Source of the DNA: JAEELC01 sp963605425
Lineage (GTDB): Bacteria > Bacillota_I > Bacilli_A > Acholeplasmatales > Anaeroplasmataceae
Length of the DNA: 64,000 bases
NCBI GenBank assembly: GCA_963605425.1
Contig: CAVCUQ010000004.1
Coordinates: forward strand, 1 to 64,000
Direction of reading: 5' to 3'
The translations under genes and the position numbers were made by a program. Below are positions 52,617-60,656 of this stretch, one piece after another. The notes beneath the pieces were generated by a model. The model was not told where the DNA came from and made no database searches. It saw nothing but the letters and a program-made list of their open reading frames with translations. Each line of letters begins with the position of its first letter. Positions within the stretch are counted from its first letter, which is position 1.

Positions 52617-54038
52617 TTATATTGAGGGATATTCAAGTGGTTTCATTATAATTCCTTTGTTCAATTCATTCTTGATATCATCAAGTAAGAAAGGTGTTCC
52701 ATACTGAGGTATACTTGTATAAAAAGAACCTTTACCAATATTTTCTTTTATAATTTTATAACATTTTTTTGCTTTATAAGCTGTTTTTCCTTCCATAACA
52801 TTTCTAGATGCAGCCATCTTCCCATTAACTGATTTTTCCTCAATAAGAATAATACCACAATTATCCTCAATTAAAAAATCTATTTCTAAATGGTCTCTTC
52901 CGTTAGAAAAGTAATATAAATCTAGGCCACATTTATTAATCATTGTAGCACATAAATTTTCATATATAGCTCCTTTTCTAGAATCTAATGTTTCATTTAA
53001 GAAGCTTTGGGTTGTTCCTATAGGATATAATGCCATGAGAAGACCTATATCAGAGATGAAGGCTTTAAAATAAGTCTTGTCAACATTTGCTTCTAGAGGT
53101 TTTTCTATTGCTTTAGTATTAAAGCATCTAAGAACAAGTCCTGCTTTATCAAGCCATACAAAAGGTTCTTCAAATTCACTTGATCTAGCACCTTTTTTAA
53201 TTGCTGAATATTTGAATTTTAATGTATCAGATTCGCTAGCTAGTTGGCTAGGTATAGAATCAAAAACTTGGTTCAACTTAGTTTGTAAATTATAATCTAT
53301 TTCTTCCTCATTATTTTCATTAATGAAACGTCCAAAATCTGCTCTATAATCTTGAATTAAGCCTCTTAAGTAGTCTCTGGATTCAATATAATTATTAGTT
53401 TTTAAAAATTTCAAAATTGAACCAGGCATACCACCGATTACTACATATCTTTTTAGCATTTCTTTATAATATGCACTAAGAGAAGAAGGAATTTCTATTT
53501 CTTCTTTAATATATTTTTTTAGTAATTCGATATTTTTTTCATTTAGACCATTAGCTAAAAGAAATTCTTCAAAGTCCATAGAAGTCATATGAATAATTTT
53601 TTCATAACCAGTAGGAATATCTATTTTGATTTTTCTTCTGAAATTTAAAATACCAAGTAAAGATCCAGTTCCAATTACAGTATATCGTTTATCTAAGGCA
53701 AAACTTTTAAGTGAAGTTCTAGCTAATGGACAATCACCTATTTCCTCGAAGATTAAAATTGTTTTAAATGGAATGAATTTTGCATTTGGAAAATAAGGGG
53801 AAGATTTAGAAATTATAGTATCAACATCAAGATTTCCTTCGAAAATATTTCTTAAATCTTTATTATGTCTGAAATCATAGGTTATAACATTTTCATAATT
53901 CTCATGAGCAAATTTATTTACTATATAGCTTTTACCAATTTGTCTTAAACCATCTACTATAAGTGGAACTTTATTTTCATCACGGTTCCATTCGATAAGT
54001 TCTTTATATATTTTTCTTTTAAAATCTTTTTCTTCCAT
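52617..54038 (-). CDS. AAA_14/DUF4143 ATPase (copy 1)
   Basis: 473 residues. N-terminal AAA_14 ATPase with P-loop VDGLRQIGKSYIVNKFA (about 28-44), a Walker-B-like ILIFEEIGDCPLA and sensor region VIGTGSLLG; C-terminal DUF4143 with YENLCATMINKCGLDLYYF and a PD-(D/E)XK-like acidic pattern EIDFLIED ... ILIEEKSV. The biological role of this common archaeal and bacterial family is not established. Its promoter (54054-54082) is covered by a cluster of inverted repeats. A second, divergent copy lies at 58840-60156, so both ends of the island carry this family. Confidence 0.9.
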   Translation of the reverse strand: MEEKDFKRKIYKELIEWNRDENKVPLIVDGLRQIGKSYIVNKFAHENYENVITYDFRHNKDLRNIFEGNLDVDTIISKSSPYFPNAKFIPFKTILIFEEIGDCPLARTSLKSFALDKRYTVIGTGSLLGILNFRRKIKIDIPTGYEKIIHMTSMDFEEFLLANGLNEKNIELLKKYIKEEIEIPSSLSAYYKEMLKRYVVIGGMPGSILKFLKTNNYIESRDYLRGLIQDYRADFGRFINENNEEEIDYNLQTKLNQVFDSIPSQLASESDTLKFKYSAIKKGARSSEFEEPFVWLDKAGLVLRCFNTKAIEKPLEANVDKTYFKAFISDIGLLMALYPIGTTQSFLNETLDSRKGAIYENLCATMINKCGLDLYYFSNGRDHLEIDFLIEDNCGIILIEEKSVNGKMAASRNVMEGKTAYKAKKCYKIIKENIGKGSFYTSIPQYGTPFLLDDIKNELNKGIIMKPLEYPSI

Positions 54039-54053
54039 ATTATCACCAATATT

Positions 54054-54082
54054 ATTATACAGACTTCTTCGTAAAATGTAAA
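54054..54082 (-). promoter_or_regulatory. Promoter of the AAA/DUF4143 gene (copy 1)
   Basis: On the minus strand: -35 TTTACA (54077-54082), 17-base spacer, -10 TATAAT (54054-54059). Confidence 0.65.
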
Positions 54083-54131
54083 TATTACACGAAACGATTT
54101 CGCAAAATGTATTTTTTTACATAAAACGAAG
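54067..54131. repeat. Cluster of TTCGT/ACGAA repeats over a promoter
   Basis: Outer inverted pair CTTCGTAAAATGTA (54067-54080) and TACATAAAACGAAG (54118-54131); inner palindrome CGAAACGATTTCG (54090-54102); and a direct copy TTCGCAAAATGTA starting at 54099. The left arm overlaps the -35 and spacer of the promoter of 52617-54038, so it is a candidate operator. Confidence 0.6.
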
Positions 54132-54290
54132 ATTTTTGATGTTTTTAGTACTTAGAATAAAGATATAAATAGATTTAAAATACCTAATAATAATCATTGT
54201 GAAAAAATTGTGTGAAATTAAATATAAGATATACTAATATTTATTAATTCATATATAATATAATTATAAATAGAAAGAGAGGTATTTAAT

Positions 54291-55649
54291 ATGCCAAGAC
54301 CTAGAAATCAATATGCAGATATAGATAAAAAATTTGATGACATGACAATCGATGATATCAGAAGAATGCTTGAATTTAATGATAAAAATGAAATAGCTGA
54401 ATATAATAAATATTTAACAAGAAAAGCTAATAAAGCAAGAGCATTATTTAATGGTGGTAAATCTAGAAAGAAAGGAAAAGATTTTACTGAACAGTATAAT
54501 GCTCATTGGAAAAAATTAATTGAACAGAGAAAAAAGAAGATAGATCCTAAACTTAATGTTAAAGAAGAGGATTTAAAGAGTTCATCTTCTAAGAAGAAAT
54601 TAACTAGTTTAGATGTAGATATTATTAATTTTAAAAAGAAATATTTAATTGATATTGAGAATATTGCTAAAAAGTTAGAAGCTACTTTAGCCGAACTAAA
54701 TTCTAATACTCGTTTAACTAAGTATGGTGAAGGTGGAAAGAAGACTTATACTTATGTAATAGATGATTCAAAAAAAGATGTATTCTATGCTAGATATAAG
54801 GAAACTTATAAGAATAGATTTACTGAAGCATATGGACTATTCCTTAAAAAGGGAAGAGTAGAACTAAATTCTAATAATATAGATGAATTTATTAAATCAT
54901 ATGATAATATTATTAGAAATATAATTAATGCAGAAAAGAAATTCTATGTTCCATACTATGGTGGTATGAATAAAGATGAAATGAAGAGTTTAATGACTAC
55001 TGTAGTTGACATTAAGTATTGTAATGATTCTTATTTTGATAAATATTTAACAATGTCAGTTAAAGATTGCACTAAGTTAAAAGCCAAAGATATTGAACAA
55101 ATACTATCTGAAACTCATAAGAGATTTGCAGAAACTTTAAAGAATGCTCAAACTGAAGAAGACCCTAAACTTCAAGGAAAGAGAGTACTTGAAAGTATTA
55201 AAAAGAGTTATCTTGCAGTTGATAAGATTCATAGAAATCATGGATTCTTCTTTAAATTATTTAATAAACATACAGTTGAAAAAGAAGAGTCATTCCTTAA
55301 TGCTATAAAGACTATCTGTGTTTCTAAATTTAAAATTTCTGATGAGCCAATGACAAATGATGAGTTTATGGACGCTATGGCTTCTCCATTTGCAGAAGGT
55401 TTTGCATTTGTTCAATCTAAGACTTCTAGTTTAGATAATATTTGTTCAAGTATTGCATTTAATTTAAAAAATGACGCTGTTATAACTGAAGAGCCTGAAC
55501 TTGAAGATGAATTAGATGCTTTAAAGGAACCACTTGAAAATCAAAATCGTATTAATATAAATGTTGATATTAAAGAAGAAAATATTATTAATGAAAATGT
55601 TGATAATATAGAAATAAAAGAAGAACCTAAAGAAGAATTAAATAAATAA
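54291..55649 (+). CDS. Orphan Lys-rich cytoplasmic hypothetical protein
   Basis: 452 residues, family not recognised. Very basic first 120 residues (KSRKKGKD, KKLIEQRKKKIDPK), a mixed helical middle, and an acidic C-terminus (EEPELEDELDALKEPLEN, then an Asn/Ile/Glu tail). No membrane helix, signal peptide, P-loop or nuclease motif was found. The basic start could contact nucleic acid, but this is a guess. It has its own ribosome site (GAGAGG), a TATAAT region (54254-54264) and a terminator (55670-55704), standing alone between the first AAA gene and the DarG-DarT pair. Confidence 0.7.
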   Translation: MPRPRNQYADIDKKFDDMTIDDIRRMLEFNDKNEIAEYNKYLTRKANKARALFNGGKSRKKGKDFTEQYNAHWKKLIEQRKKKIDPKLNVKEEDLKSSSSKKKLTSLDVDIINFKKKYLIDIENIAKKLEATLAELNSNTRLTKYGEGGKKTYTYVIDDSKKDVFYARYKETYKNRFTEAYGLFLKKGRVELNSNNIDEFIKSYDNIIRNIINAEKKFYVPYYGGMNKDEMKSLMTTVVDIKYCNDSYFDKYLTMSVKDCTKLKAKDIEQILSETHKRFAETLKNAQTEEDPKLQGKRVLESIKKSYLAVDKIHRNHGFFFKLFNKHTVEKEESFLNAIKTICVSKFKISDEPMTNDEFMDAMASPFAEGFAFVQSKTSSLDNICSSIAFNLKNDAVITEEPELEDELDALKEPLENQNRININVDIKEENIINENVDNIEIKEEPKEELNK

Positions 55650-55669
55650 TAAAGGATTATTCAAAAAAT

Positions 55670-55704
55670 CAGGTATTATTCAATTGGATTTTACCTGTTT
55701 TTTT
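55670..55704 (+). terminator. Terminator of the orphan gene
   Basis: CAGGTA/TACCTG with a 16-base loop and TTTTTTTT tail. Confidence 0.75.
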
Positions 55705-55797
55705 ATTCAAAATCTTTTTCTAATAAAGTGTTTGAATTTTTAAAAATTCTTTAATTTATATAATGATATTAATAATTCTAATACTAATAGTCTATAT

Positions 55798-55827
55798 TTG
55801 ATTATAATAATATATTTGTGCTATAAT
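55798..55827 (+). promoter_or_regulatory. Promoter of the DarG-DarT pair
   Basis: -35 TTGATT (55798-55803), 18-base spacer, extended -10 TGCTATAAT (-10 at 55822-55827). GGAGG follows at 55837-55841. Confidence 0.65.
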
Positions 55828-55850
55828 TAGTCTAAAGGAGGATGATATAT

Positions 55851-56690
55851 ATGATTTATTATATAAAAGGTAATATGTTTGATTCTCCAGCTCAAGTATT
55901 AGTTAATACAGTTAATACAGAAGGTGTTATGGGCAAAGGTTTAGCTTTGACTTTTAAAAAAGTCTATCCTGATATGTTTATAAATTATAAGAAATTTTGT
56001 GATAATAATGATTTGACAATCGGAAAATTATATTTATATAAGACAAAAGGAAAATGGATTTTGAATTTTCCAACTAAAACTACATGGAGAAAACCATCTA
56101 AAATTGAATATATAGAAGAAGGACTTAAAAAATTTGTTTTAACTTATAAGGAAAAAAATATTAAATCTATTGCTTTTCCTATGCTTGGATGTGGTAATGG
56201 TGGTCTTGATTTTGAAAATGATGTTAAACCTTTGATGAATAAGTATCTTTCTACACTAGAAGGAATTAATATTTATGTTTATACAGAAAATATGAGTGGT
56301 TTTATTGAACATGAAAATATTAAAGAAATGAAAAAATGGTTAGACTCAAATATCCAAAATATTTCTGCTAAAGAATTTGAGGAGGATTTAATATATTATT
56401 CTGAAGGGAAAATTAGTAAATTAAAAGAAGATAATTCTATAATTATAAATAATAGGATTATTGATTATTTAGAAATATTAAGTTTTTGGGATGATTTACA
56501 AATGAATAATATTTATGATAAAGACATTATAATAAATAAGCATTTTGGAGATTTAGATTCTTTAACATTGAATATTTTAATGGATGTTATGAAAAAAATT
56601 CCTTATCTTGATTTTAATAGTATTACTGACTCTGGTAAAGCTCTTATTATGTATCAACCACAAAAAAATGTGAGAATCCTTAAAATATGA
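55851..56690 (+). CDS. darG: DarG-like macrodomain antitoxin (DNA ADP-ribosylglycohydrolase)
   Basis: 279 residues from ATG 55851 (GGAGG nine bases upstream; ATG 55842 abuts that site). The macrodomain covers about 1-150: GNMFDSPAQVLVNTVNTEGV, MGKGLALTFKK, and the DarG-specific NFPTKTTWRKPS with its catalytic-type lysine (about residue 76), then FPMLGCGNGGL. A C-terminal domain (about 165-279) should bind the toxin. Known DarG removes ADP-ribose from thymidine in DNA. The stop TGA overlaps the start of the toxin gene by four bases (ATGA). Antitoxin-first order differs from the darT-darG order best known. Confidence 0.87.
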   Translation: MIYYIKGNMFDSPAQVLVNTVNTEGVMGKGLALTFKKVYPDMFINYKKFCDNNDLTIGKLYLYKTKGKWILNFPTKTTWRKPSKIEYIEEGLKKFVLTYKEKNIKSIAFPMLGCGNGGLDFENDVKPLMNKYLSTLEGINIYVYTENMSGFIEHENIKEMKKWLDSNIQNISAKEFEEDLIYYSEGKISKLKEDNSIIINNRIIDYLEILSFWDDLQMNNIYDKDIIINKHFGDLDSLTLNILMDVMKKIPYLDFNSITDSGKALIMYQPQKNVRILKI

Positions 56691-57646
56691 TAGAATTCTT
56701 TAAGAAAACTAAAAATTATTTACCAGATAATAGAAAATATTGGGCTAACTACTTGTTTCATTTCTCAGATATTAAAAATATAATTAAAATATTGGAATCA
56801 GGTACTCTTTATTCTAGAAATAATGCAATAAAAAGAGGGTTAATGCATAACGATAATGCATCAAAAGAAGTAATAGATCAAACAATGCCTCATATACATG
56901 ATTTTGTTCGTTTCTATTTTAGACCAATGACTCCGACACAATTCAATAATGAAGGATTAAAGGAAGGATGCCCTAAGGATAAGCATTGTCCTATTCCAAT
57001 CTTTTTGTTATTTGATAAATCAATTGTTAATCATCATGATTCTGATTGCATATTATGCGAAAAGACATTAGCGTCACCTTCGTCGCTAGAATTAATTAAG
57101 AATAGCATTGATGATTTGAATTCTTTTCCTTATGAGAAAATTTATCATATAGGTCCGTATGATATTAACACAGATCTTGATATTAAACAATATCGTCAAG
57201 CTGAGTTTTGTATTAAAAATCAAGTTGGACTTGAAGATTTGAAGTATATTGTAACTAGATCTTTAGCTGAAAAAGAAATGTTACTATATTGGCTTAAATC
57301 TTTAAATATAAATACATATAATAACATTATAAAATGTTCTAGTGAACTTGGTTTTCAATTGATGTTTTTCAAGCATAATTTATACATTGATAATGTTGAT
57401 TTAACTGATGAATATTTTAAATTTCAAGTTATGAATTATCTATCATCTTATAAAATTCAAATTGTAATTAAATACGATAACAATCCAAAAAGAGTATATA
57501 AATATGATGCTAATAATTCTAAATTTGAACTTGATATAAGTAAAGAATCATATATCAATTCTTATAAAGTTAAAGTTGTTGTAGATGGAAATTGTATGTT
57601 TATCAGCGAACATACTAAAACCAATAAAAAAGATATTATATTTTAA
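56687..57646 (+). CDS. darT: DarT-like toxin (DUF4433 DNA ADP-ribosyltransferase) with C-terminal extension
   Basis: 319 residues. The DarT domain covers about 20-215: NYLFHFSDIKNIIKILESG (NAD-binding His), LYSRN, HDFVRFYFRPMTPTQF, and RQAEFCIKN with the expected catalytic Glu at about 173. Family members attach ADP-ribose to thymidine in single-stranded DNA and block replication until DarG reverses it. About 100 further residues (220-319), beta-rich with YKIQIVIKYDNNPKRVYKYD, are not part of the usual DarT fold. Translation is coupled to darG through the ATGA overlap. Terminator at 57657-57681. Confidence 0.85.
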   Translation: MIEFFKKTKNYLPDNRKYWANYLFHFSDIKNIIKILESGTLYSRNNAIKRGLMHNDNASKEVIDQTMPHIHDFVRFYFRPMTPTQFNNEGLKEGCPKDKHCPIPIFLLFDKSIVNHHDSDCILCEKTLASPSSLELIKNSIDDLNSFPYEKIYHIGPYDINTDLDIKQYRQAEFCIKNQVGLEDLKYIVTRSLAEKEMLLYWLKSLNINTYNNIIKCSSELGFQLMFFKHNLYIDNVDLTDEYFKFQVMNYLSSYKIQIVIKYDNNPKRVYKYDANNSKFELDISKESYINSYKVKVVVDGNCMFISEHTKTNKKDIIF

Positions 57647-57656
57647 AAATCTAAGG

Positions 57657-57681
57657 GCAGGAAATTCAATTCTGCTTTTTT
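57657..57681 (+). terminator. Terminator of darG-darT
   Basis: GCAGGA/TTCTGC (six pairs, one G-U) followed by TTTTTT. Confidence 0.7.
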
Positions 57682-57753
57682 AACTATTTGTAGACTTAAT
57701 AATGAAGTTAATTTATGAATACTAATGTAGACATATACTAATTATTTTGTTGT

Positions 57754-57781
57754 TTGATAACTATCTATTATGATATATAAT
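57754..57781 (+). promoter_or_regulatory. Promoter of the membrane-protein gene at 57815
   Basis: -35 TTGATA (57754-57759), 16-base spacer, -10 TATAAT (57776-57781). Confidence 0.5.
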
Positions 57782-57814
57782 TGAATTACTTTAATAGAAA
57801 AAGGAGGATAAAAA

Positions 57815-58699
57815 ATGAATTTTAAAAAGATTATAAAAAAAATATTTTATCCTCATATAGCAATAATGATAACGTTAGTACCGCTTTCTATTATTCTTTT
57901 AGTTTTTTCATTATTATATAAAGATTATAAAGTGGTAGCTTATTTTTCTTATGTATTATCATTTTATACTCTTTTAATATGGTGCCTTAGAATACCTATT
58001 ATTATTAAATACTTTAAATTTTTGAAAGAAAAGAATAAGTACATCAACAAACTTACAAGTGATATTGTTTTAAGAAATAATATAGTTATGTATTTTACAT
58101 TCTTTTGGAATGTAACTTATGCATTATTTCAATTATCATTAGGATTTATTAATAATTCTTTTTGGTTCTTTAGTTTAGCTATTTATTATTTGTGTTTAGC
58201 TTTAATTAGATTTTATTTAGTTGATTATACAAGAAATAATAAAATAAAAGATAATCTAAAAGATGAATTTATACATTATCGTATGTGTGGGTTTATATTA
58301 TTAATATTAAATATCATAATATCCATAATAATATTCTTCATGGTGTTTATGGATAAATCATTTTTGCATCATGAAATAATTACTATTGCAATTGCAACAT
58401 ACACTTTTGTAACCTTTGGTTATGCTATCTATAACATTATTAAATATAGAAAAGTAGGAAGCCCTGTACTGTCAGCTGGTAAAGCAGTTAGACTTGCTCA
58501 AGCACTAGTATCTATGCTAACTTTAGAAGCTACAATGCTTTCAACATTTGGAAGTGATTCTCTTGATATTACAACTAAAAGAATATTTTTAATAATTACA
58601 GGTACATTTGTATCTACATTAATAGTTTTAATAGCTATTTATATGATTATTAGAAGTAATAAGACATTAAGAATGCTTAACGAAGATGAAAATAAATAG
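57815..58699 (+). CDS. Polytopic membrane protein of unknown function
   Basis: 294 residues with about seven or eight membrane helices (for example IAIMITLVPLSIILLVFSLL, FILLILNIIISIIIFFMVF, TGTFVSTLIVLIAIYMII). A conserved-looking cytoplasmic or re-entrant stretch KAVRLAQALVSMLTLEATML lies between late helices. No transporter or enzyme signature is recognised. AAAGGAGG precedes the ATG. It lies between the DarG-DarT pair and the second AAA/DUF4143 gene, each with its own signals, so a functional link is not shown. A three-copy tandem repeat follows its stop codon. Confidence 0.75.
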   Translation: MNFKKIIKKIFYPHIAIMITLVPLSIILLVFSLLYKDYKVVAYFSYVLSFYTLLIWCLRIPIIIKYFKFLKEKNKYINKLTSDIVLRNNIVMYFTFFWNVTYALFQLSLGFINNSFWFFSLAIYYLCLALIRFYLVDYTRNNKIKDNLKDEFIHYRMCGFILLILNIIISIIIFFMVFMDKSFLHHEIITIAIATYTFVTFGYAIYNIIKYRKVGSPVLSAGKAVRLAQALVSMLTLEATMLSTFGSDSLDITTKRIFLIITGTFVSTLIVLIAIYMIIRSNKTLRMLNEDENK

Positions 58700-58715
58700 A
58701 AGTTTATAATCAATT

Positions 58716-58807
58716 TATTGGAAAACCCGGTAAATATAAGCAAAAAAATATTGGAAAACCGGTAAATATAACCAAAAAAAGTATTGGAAAACCCGGTAAA
58801 GTATATT
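58716..58807 (+). repeat. Three tandem 33-bp repeats with a TTGGAAAACCCGGTAAA core
   Basis: Units begin at 58716, 58749 and 58782, exactly 33 bases apart. Each starts TATTGGAAAAC, then CCGG or CCCGG, GTAAA and an A-rich spacer. Unit 2 lacks one C but gains a G at its end, so the period is kept; unit 3 is cut short after the core. They lie between the membrane-protein gene and the AAA/DUF4143 gene, 32 bases before the latter. Confidence 0.92.
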
Positions 58808-58839
58808 AAAATTAAATTATAAGAGAAGGAGGTATAATG

Positions 58840-60156
58840 ATGTTTAAACGTAAGATAGAAAAAACATTAATCGATTATTATAATAATAAAGATAATAAAA
58901 TAATAATTGTTGATGGTGCTAGGCAAATTGGCAAAAGTTATATTATAAGATATACAGCTTCTACTTATTTTAAGAATTATATTGAAATAGATTTGAAATC
59001 CGATTTTAATGGTGACGCACAATTTGCAAATGTTAAAACGACAAAGGCCTTTTACTTAGTTATTGGCTCTTTACATGGCGATAAATTAAATTCTGCCGAT
59101 GATACTATTATTTTTTTAGATGAAATTCAATTTTATCCTCATTTGATTACCATGCTAAAGGATTTGAAAAAAGAGGGGAAATATAGATATATAGCAAGTG
59201 GCTCGCTACTTGGAGTAACATTAAAGCATTCGTTTATTCCAATGGGTTCTATTGATGAAATTAAAATGTATCCAATGGACTTTGAAGAATTTTTATGGGC
59301 TAATAATGTATCTAAAGATACCATTAGTTATTTAAAAGAATGCTATATTAAAAAAGAAGATATAGAGGATTCAATCCATAATTTAATGTTATCTTTATTT
59401 AAAGATTACTTAATAGCTGGAGGATTGCCTGATGCAGTAAGTGAATATGTAATTAATAGAAATGTTATGAAAGCAAGGAAAGTTCAACAAGACACTTTTA
59501 ATTATTACAAAGATGATTGTTCTCAATATGATACCTTGCGTAAATTAAAGATATCTAAAGTTTATGATTTAATGATATCTAATATGGCTAATAAAGTTAA
59601 AAGAATAATTTTTAAAAAAATAGAAAATAAAGATGACACAAATTTAAGTGATTATGAAGATGAATTTGATTACCTATGTGCATCAGGAGTAGCCTTAAGT
59701 TGTTTTGCAGTAAGTAATCCTAATTTTCCGCTTTCTGAATCAACTAGTAAAAATTTAATAAAACTTTATTATAATGATGTTGGAATATTAACCAATCTTT
59801 TGTATAGGAATAATATTAATGCAATCCTAAACTCTGAAAGTAAGGTTAATCTAGGTTCAGTATATGAAACAGTTTGTGCTATGGAACTCAAAGCTCATGG
59901 GCATGATTTGTTTTATTTTGATAGTAAGAAAGTTGGAGAGGTTGATTTCTTAATAAATGATTATGACTCGCTTGCAATATTACCTATTGAAATTAAATCA
60001 GGTAAAGATCAAAATAATTTTAGAGCAATACCTAAATTGGTTTCTAAAGAAGGAAATTATAAATTACCTATAGGTTATGTATTTGGGAATAAAAATATAA
60101 TGAAGGAAAGTAATGGACTTATAACTCTTCCAATTTACTTAATAATGTTTGTTTAA
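58840..60156 (+). CDS. AAA_14/DUF4143 ATPase (copy 2)
   Basis: 438 residues from ATG 58840, seven bases after AGAAGGAGG; the adjacent ATG 58837 is also possible. P-loop VDGARQIGKSYIIRYTA (about 24-40), Walker-B-like IIFLDEIQFYPHL, sensor IASGSLLGV, and DUF4143 with GSVYETVCAMELKAHGHDLF and a PD-(D/E)XK-like pattern EVDFLIND ... LPIEIKSGK. It is related to the minus-strand gene at 52617-54038 but clearly diverged. The upstream 33-bp tandem repeats suggest autoregulation or another sequence-specific function. The rnpB promoter follows directly. Confidence 0.9.
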   Translation: MFKRKIEKTLIDYYNNKDNKIIIVDGARQIGKSYIIRYTASTYFKNYIEIDLKSDFNGDAQFANVKTTKAFYLVIGSLHGDKLNSADDTIIFLDEIQFYPHLITMLKDLKKEGKYRYIASGSLLGVTLKHSFIPMGSIDEIKMYPMDFEEFLWANNVSKDTISYLKECYIKKEDIEDSIHNLMLSLFKDYLIAGGLPDAVSEYVINRNVMKARKVQQDTFNYYKDDCSQYDTLRKLKISKVYDLMISNMANKVKRIIFKKIENKDDTNLSDYEDEFDYLCASGVALSCFAVSNPNFPLSESTSKNLIKLYYNDVGILTNLLYRNNINAILNSESKVNLGSVYETVCAMELKAHGHDLFYFDSKKVGEVDFLINDYDSLAILPIEIKSGKDQNNFRAIPKLVSKEGNYKLPIGYVFGNKNIMKESNGLITLPIYLIMFV

Positions 60157-60176
60157 TATAAGATTTTTAATTTTTC

Positions 60177-60205
60177 TTGACAAAATATATTATTTTTAAT
60201 AAAAT
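60177..60205 (+). promoter_or_regulatory. Promoter of rnpB
   Basis: Consensus -35 TTGACA (60177-60182), 17-base spacer, -10 TAAAAT (60200-60205). Predicted start about 60211-60213. Confidence 0.85.
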
Positions 60206-60210
60206 TTAAT

Positions 60211-60561
60211 GGCTATATAGTGGGATAATCGAGCAGAGATGTTAGGAAAGTCCATGCTAGCACAATCTGAGATGATTGTAGTGTTTGTGCCAGCCGAATA
60301 AATAAGACTGGGTACCTTTTTAAGGTAACGGCCACAATAAGACCTAAGGATTTATCTATGGTTTTATTGCAAACGCACCACAGTGACGATTTCTTTAGAA
60401 ATGAAGAAGTGAAACGAGGTAAGCCCCTCAAGCTAGAAATCCAAATTTGGTAGGAGAGTTTGTTTTGGCGAATTGAAGCTAGAAACAAGACGGCATTGCC
60501 GTAGATAGATGATTATCACTAGAAATAGTACAGAACATGGCTTATTAGCTATATAGTTATT
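60211..60561 (+). ncRNA. rnpB: RNase P RNA (Bacillus-type, class B)
   Basis: Catalytic RNA that matures tRNA 5' ends. Conserved blocks are visible: GAGGAAAGTCC-like AGGAAAGTCCATGCTAGCAC, CTGAGATGATTGTAGTGTTTGTGCC (type-B P5.1-side region, here quoted in parts), GTGAAACGAGGTAAGCCCC near the centre, and ACAGAACATGGCTTAT at the 3' end, which forms P4 with the first block. The ends pair as P1 (GGCTATATAG with CTATATAGTT). It has a consensus promoter and terminator. A 91-codon frame on the opposite strand is an accident. Confidence 0.95.
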
Positions 60562-60567
60562 TAATTT

Positions 60568-60590
60568 AAAGAGAGAAATCTCTTTTTTTT
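60568..60590 (+). terminator. Terminator of rnpB
   Basis: AAAGAGA/TCTCTTT (seven pairs, GAAA loop) with a run of T residues. Confidence 0.9.
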
Positions 60591-60597
60591 ATACAAT

Positions 60598-60626
60598 TTG
60601 CACTATATTGTATTTTTTAGTATAAT
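60598..60626 (+). promoter_or_regulatory. Promoter of lepA
   Basis: -35 TTGCAC (60598-60603), 17-base spacer, -10 TATAAT (60621-60626). Confidence 0.75.
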
Positions 60627-60656
60627 AAATAGACATATAATAAAATGGAGGTATAT

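Noticed and set aside
58716..58807. Short CRISPR array
   Set aside because: Only three units, A-rich and nearly identical spacers, no cas genes; better described as tandem repeats or operators.
60213..60488. A 91-codon frame on the minus strand
   Set aside because: It lies antisense within the RNase P RNA gene and has no ribosome site.
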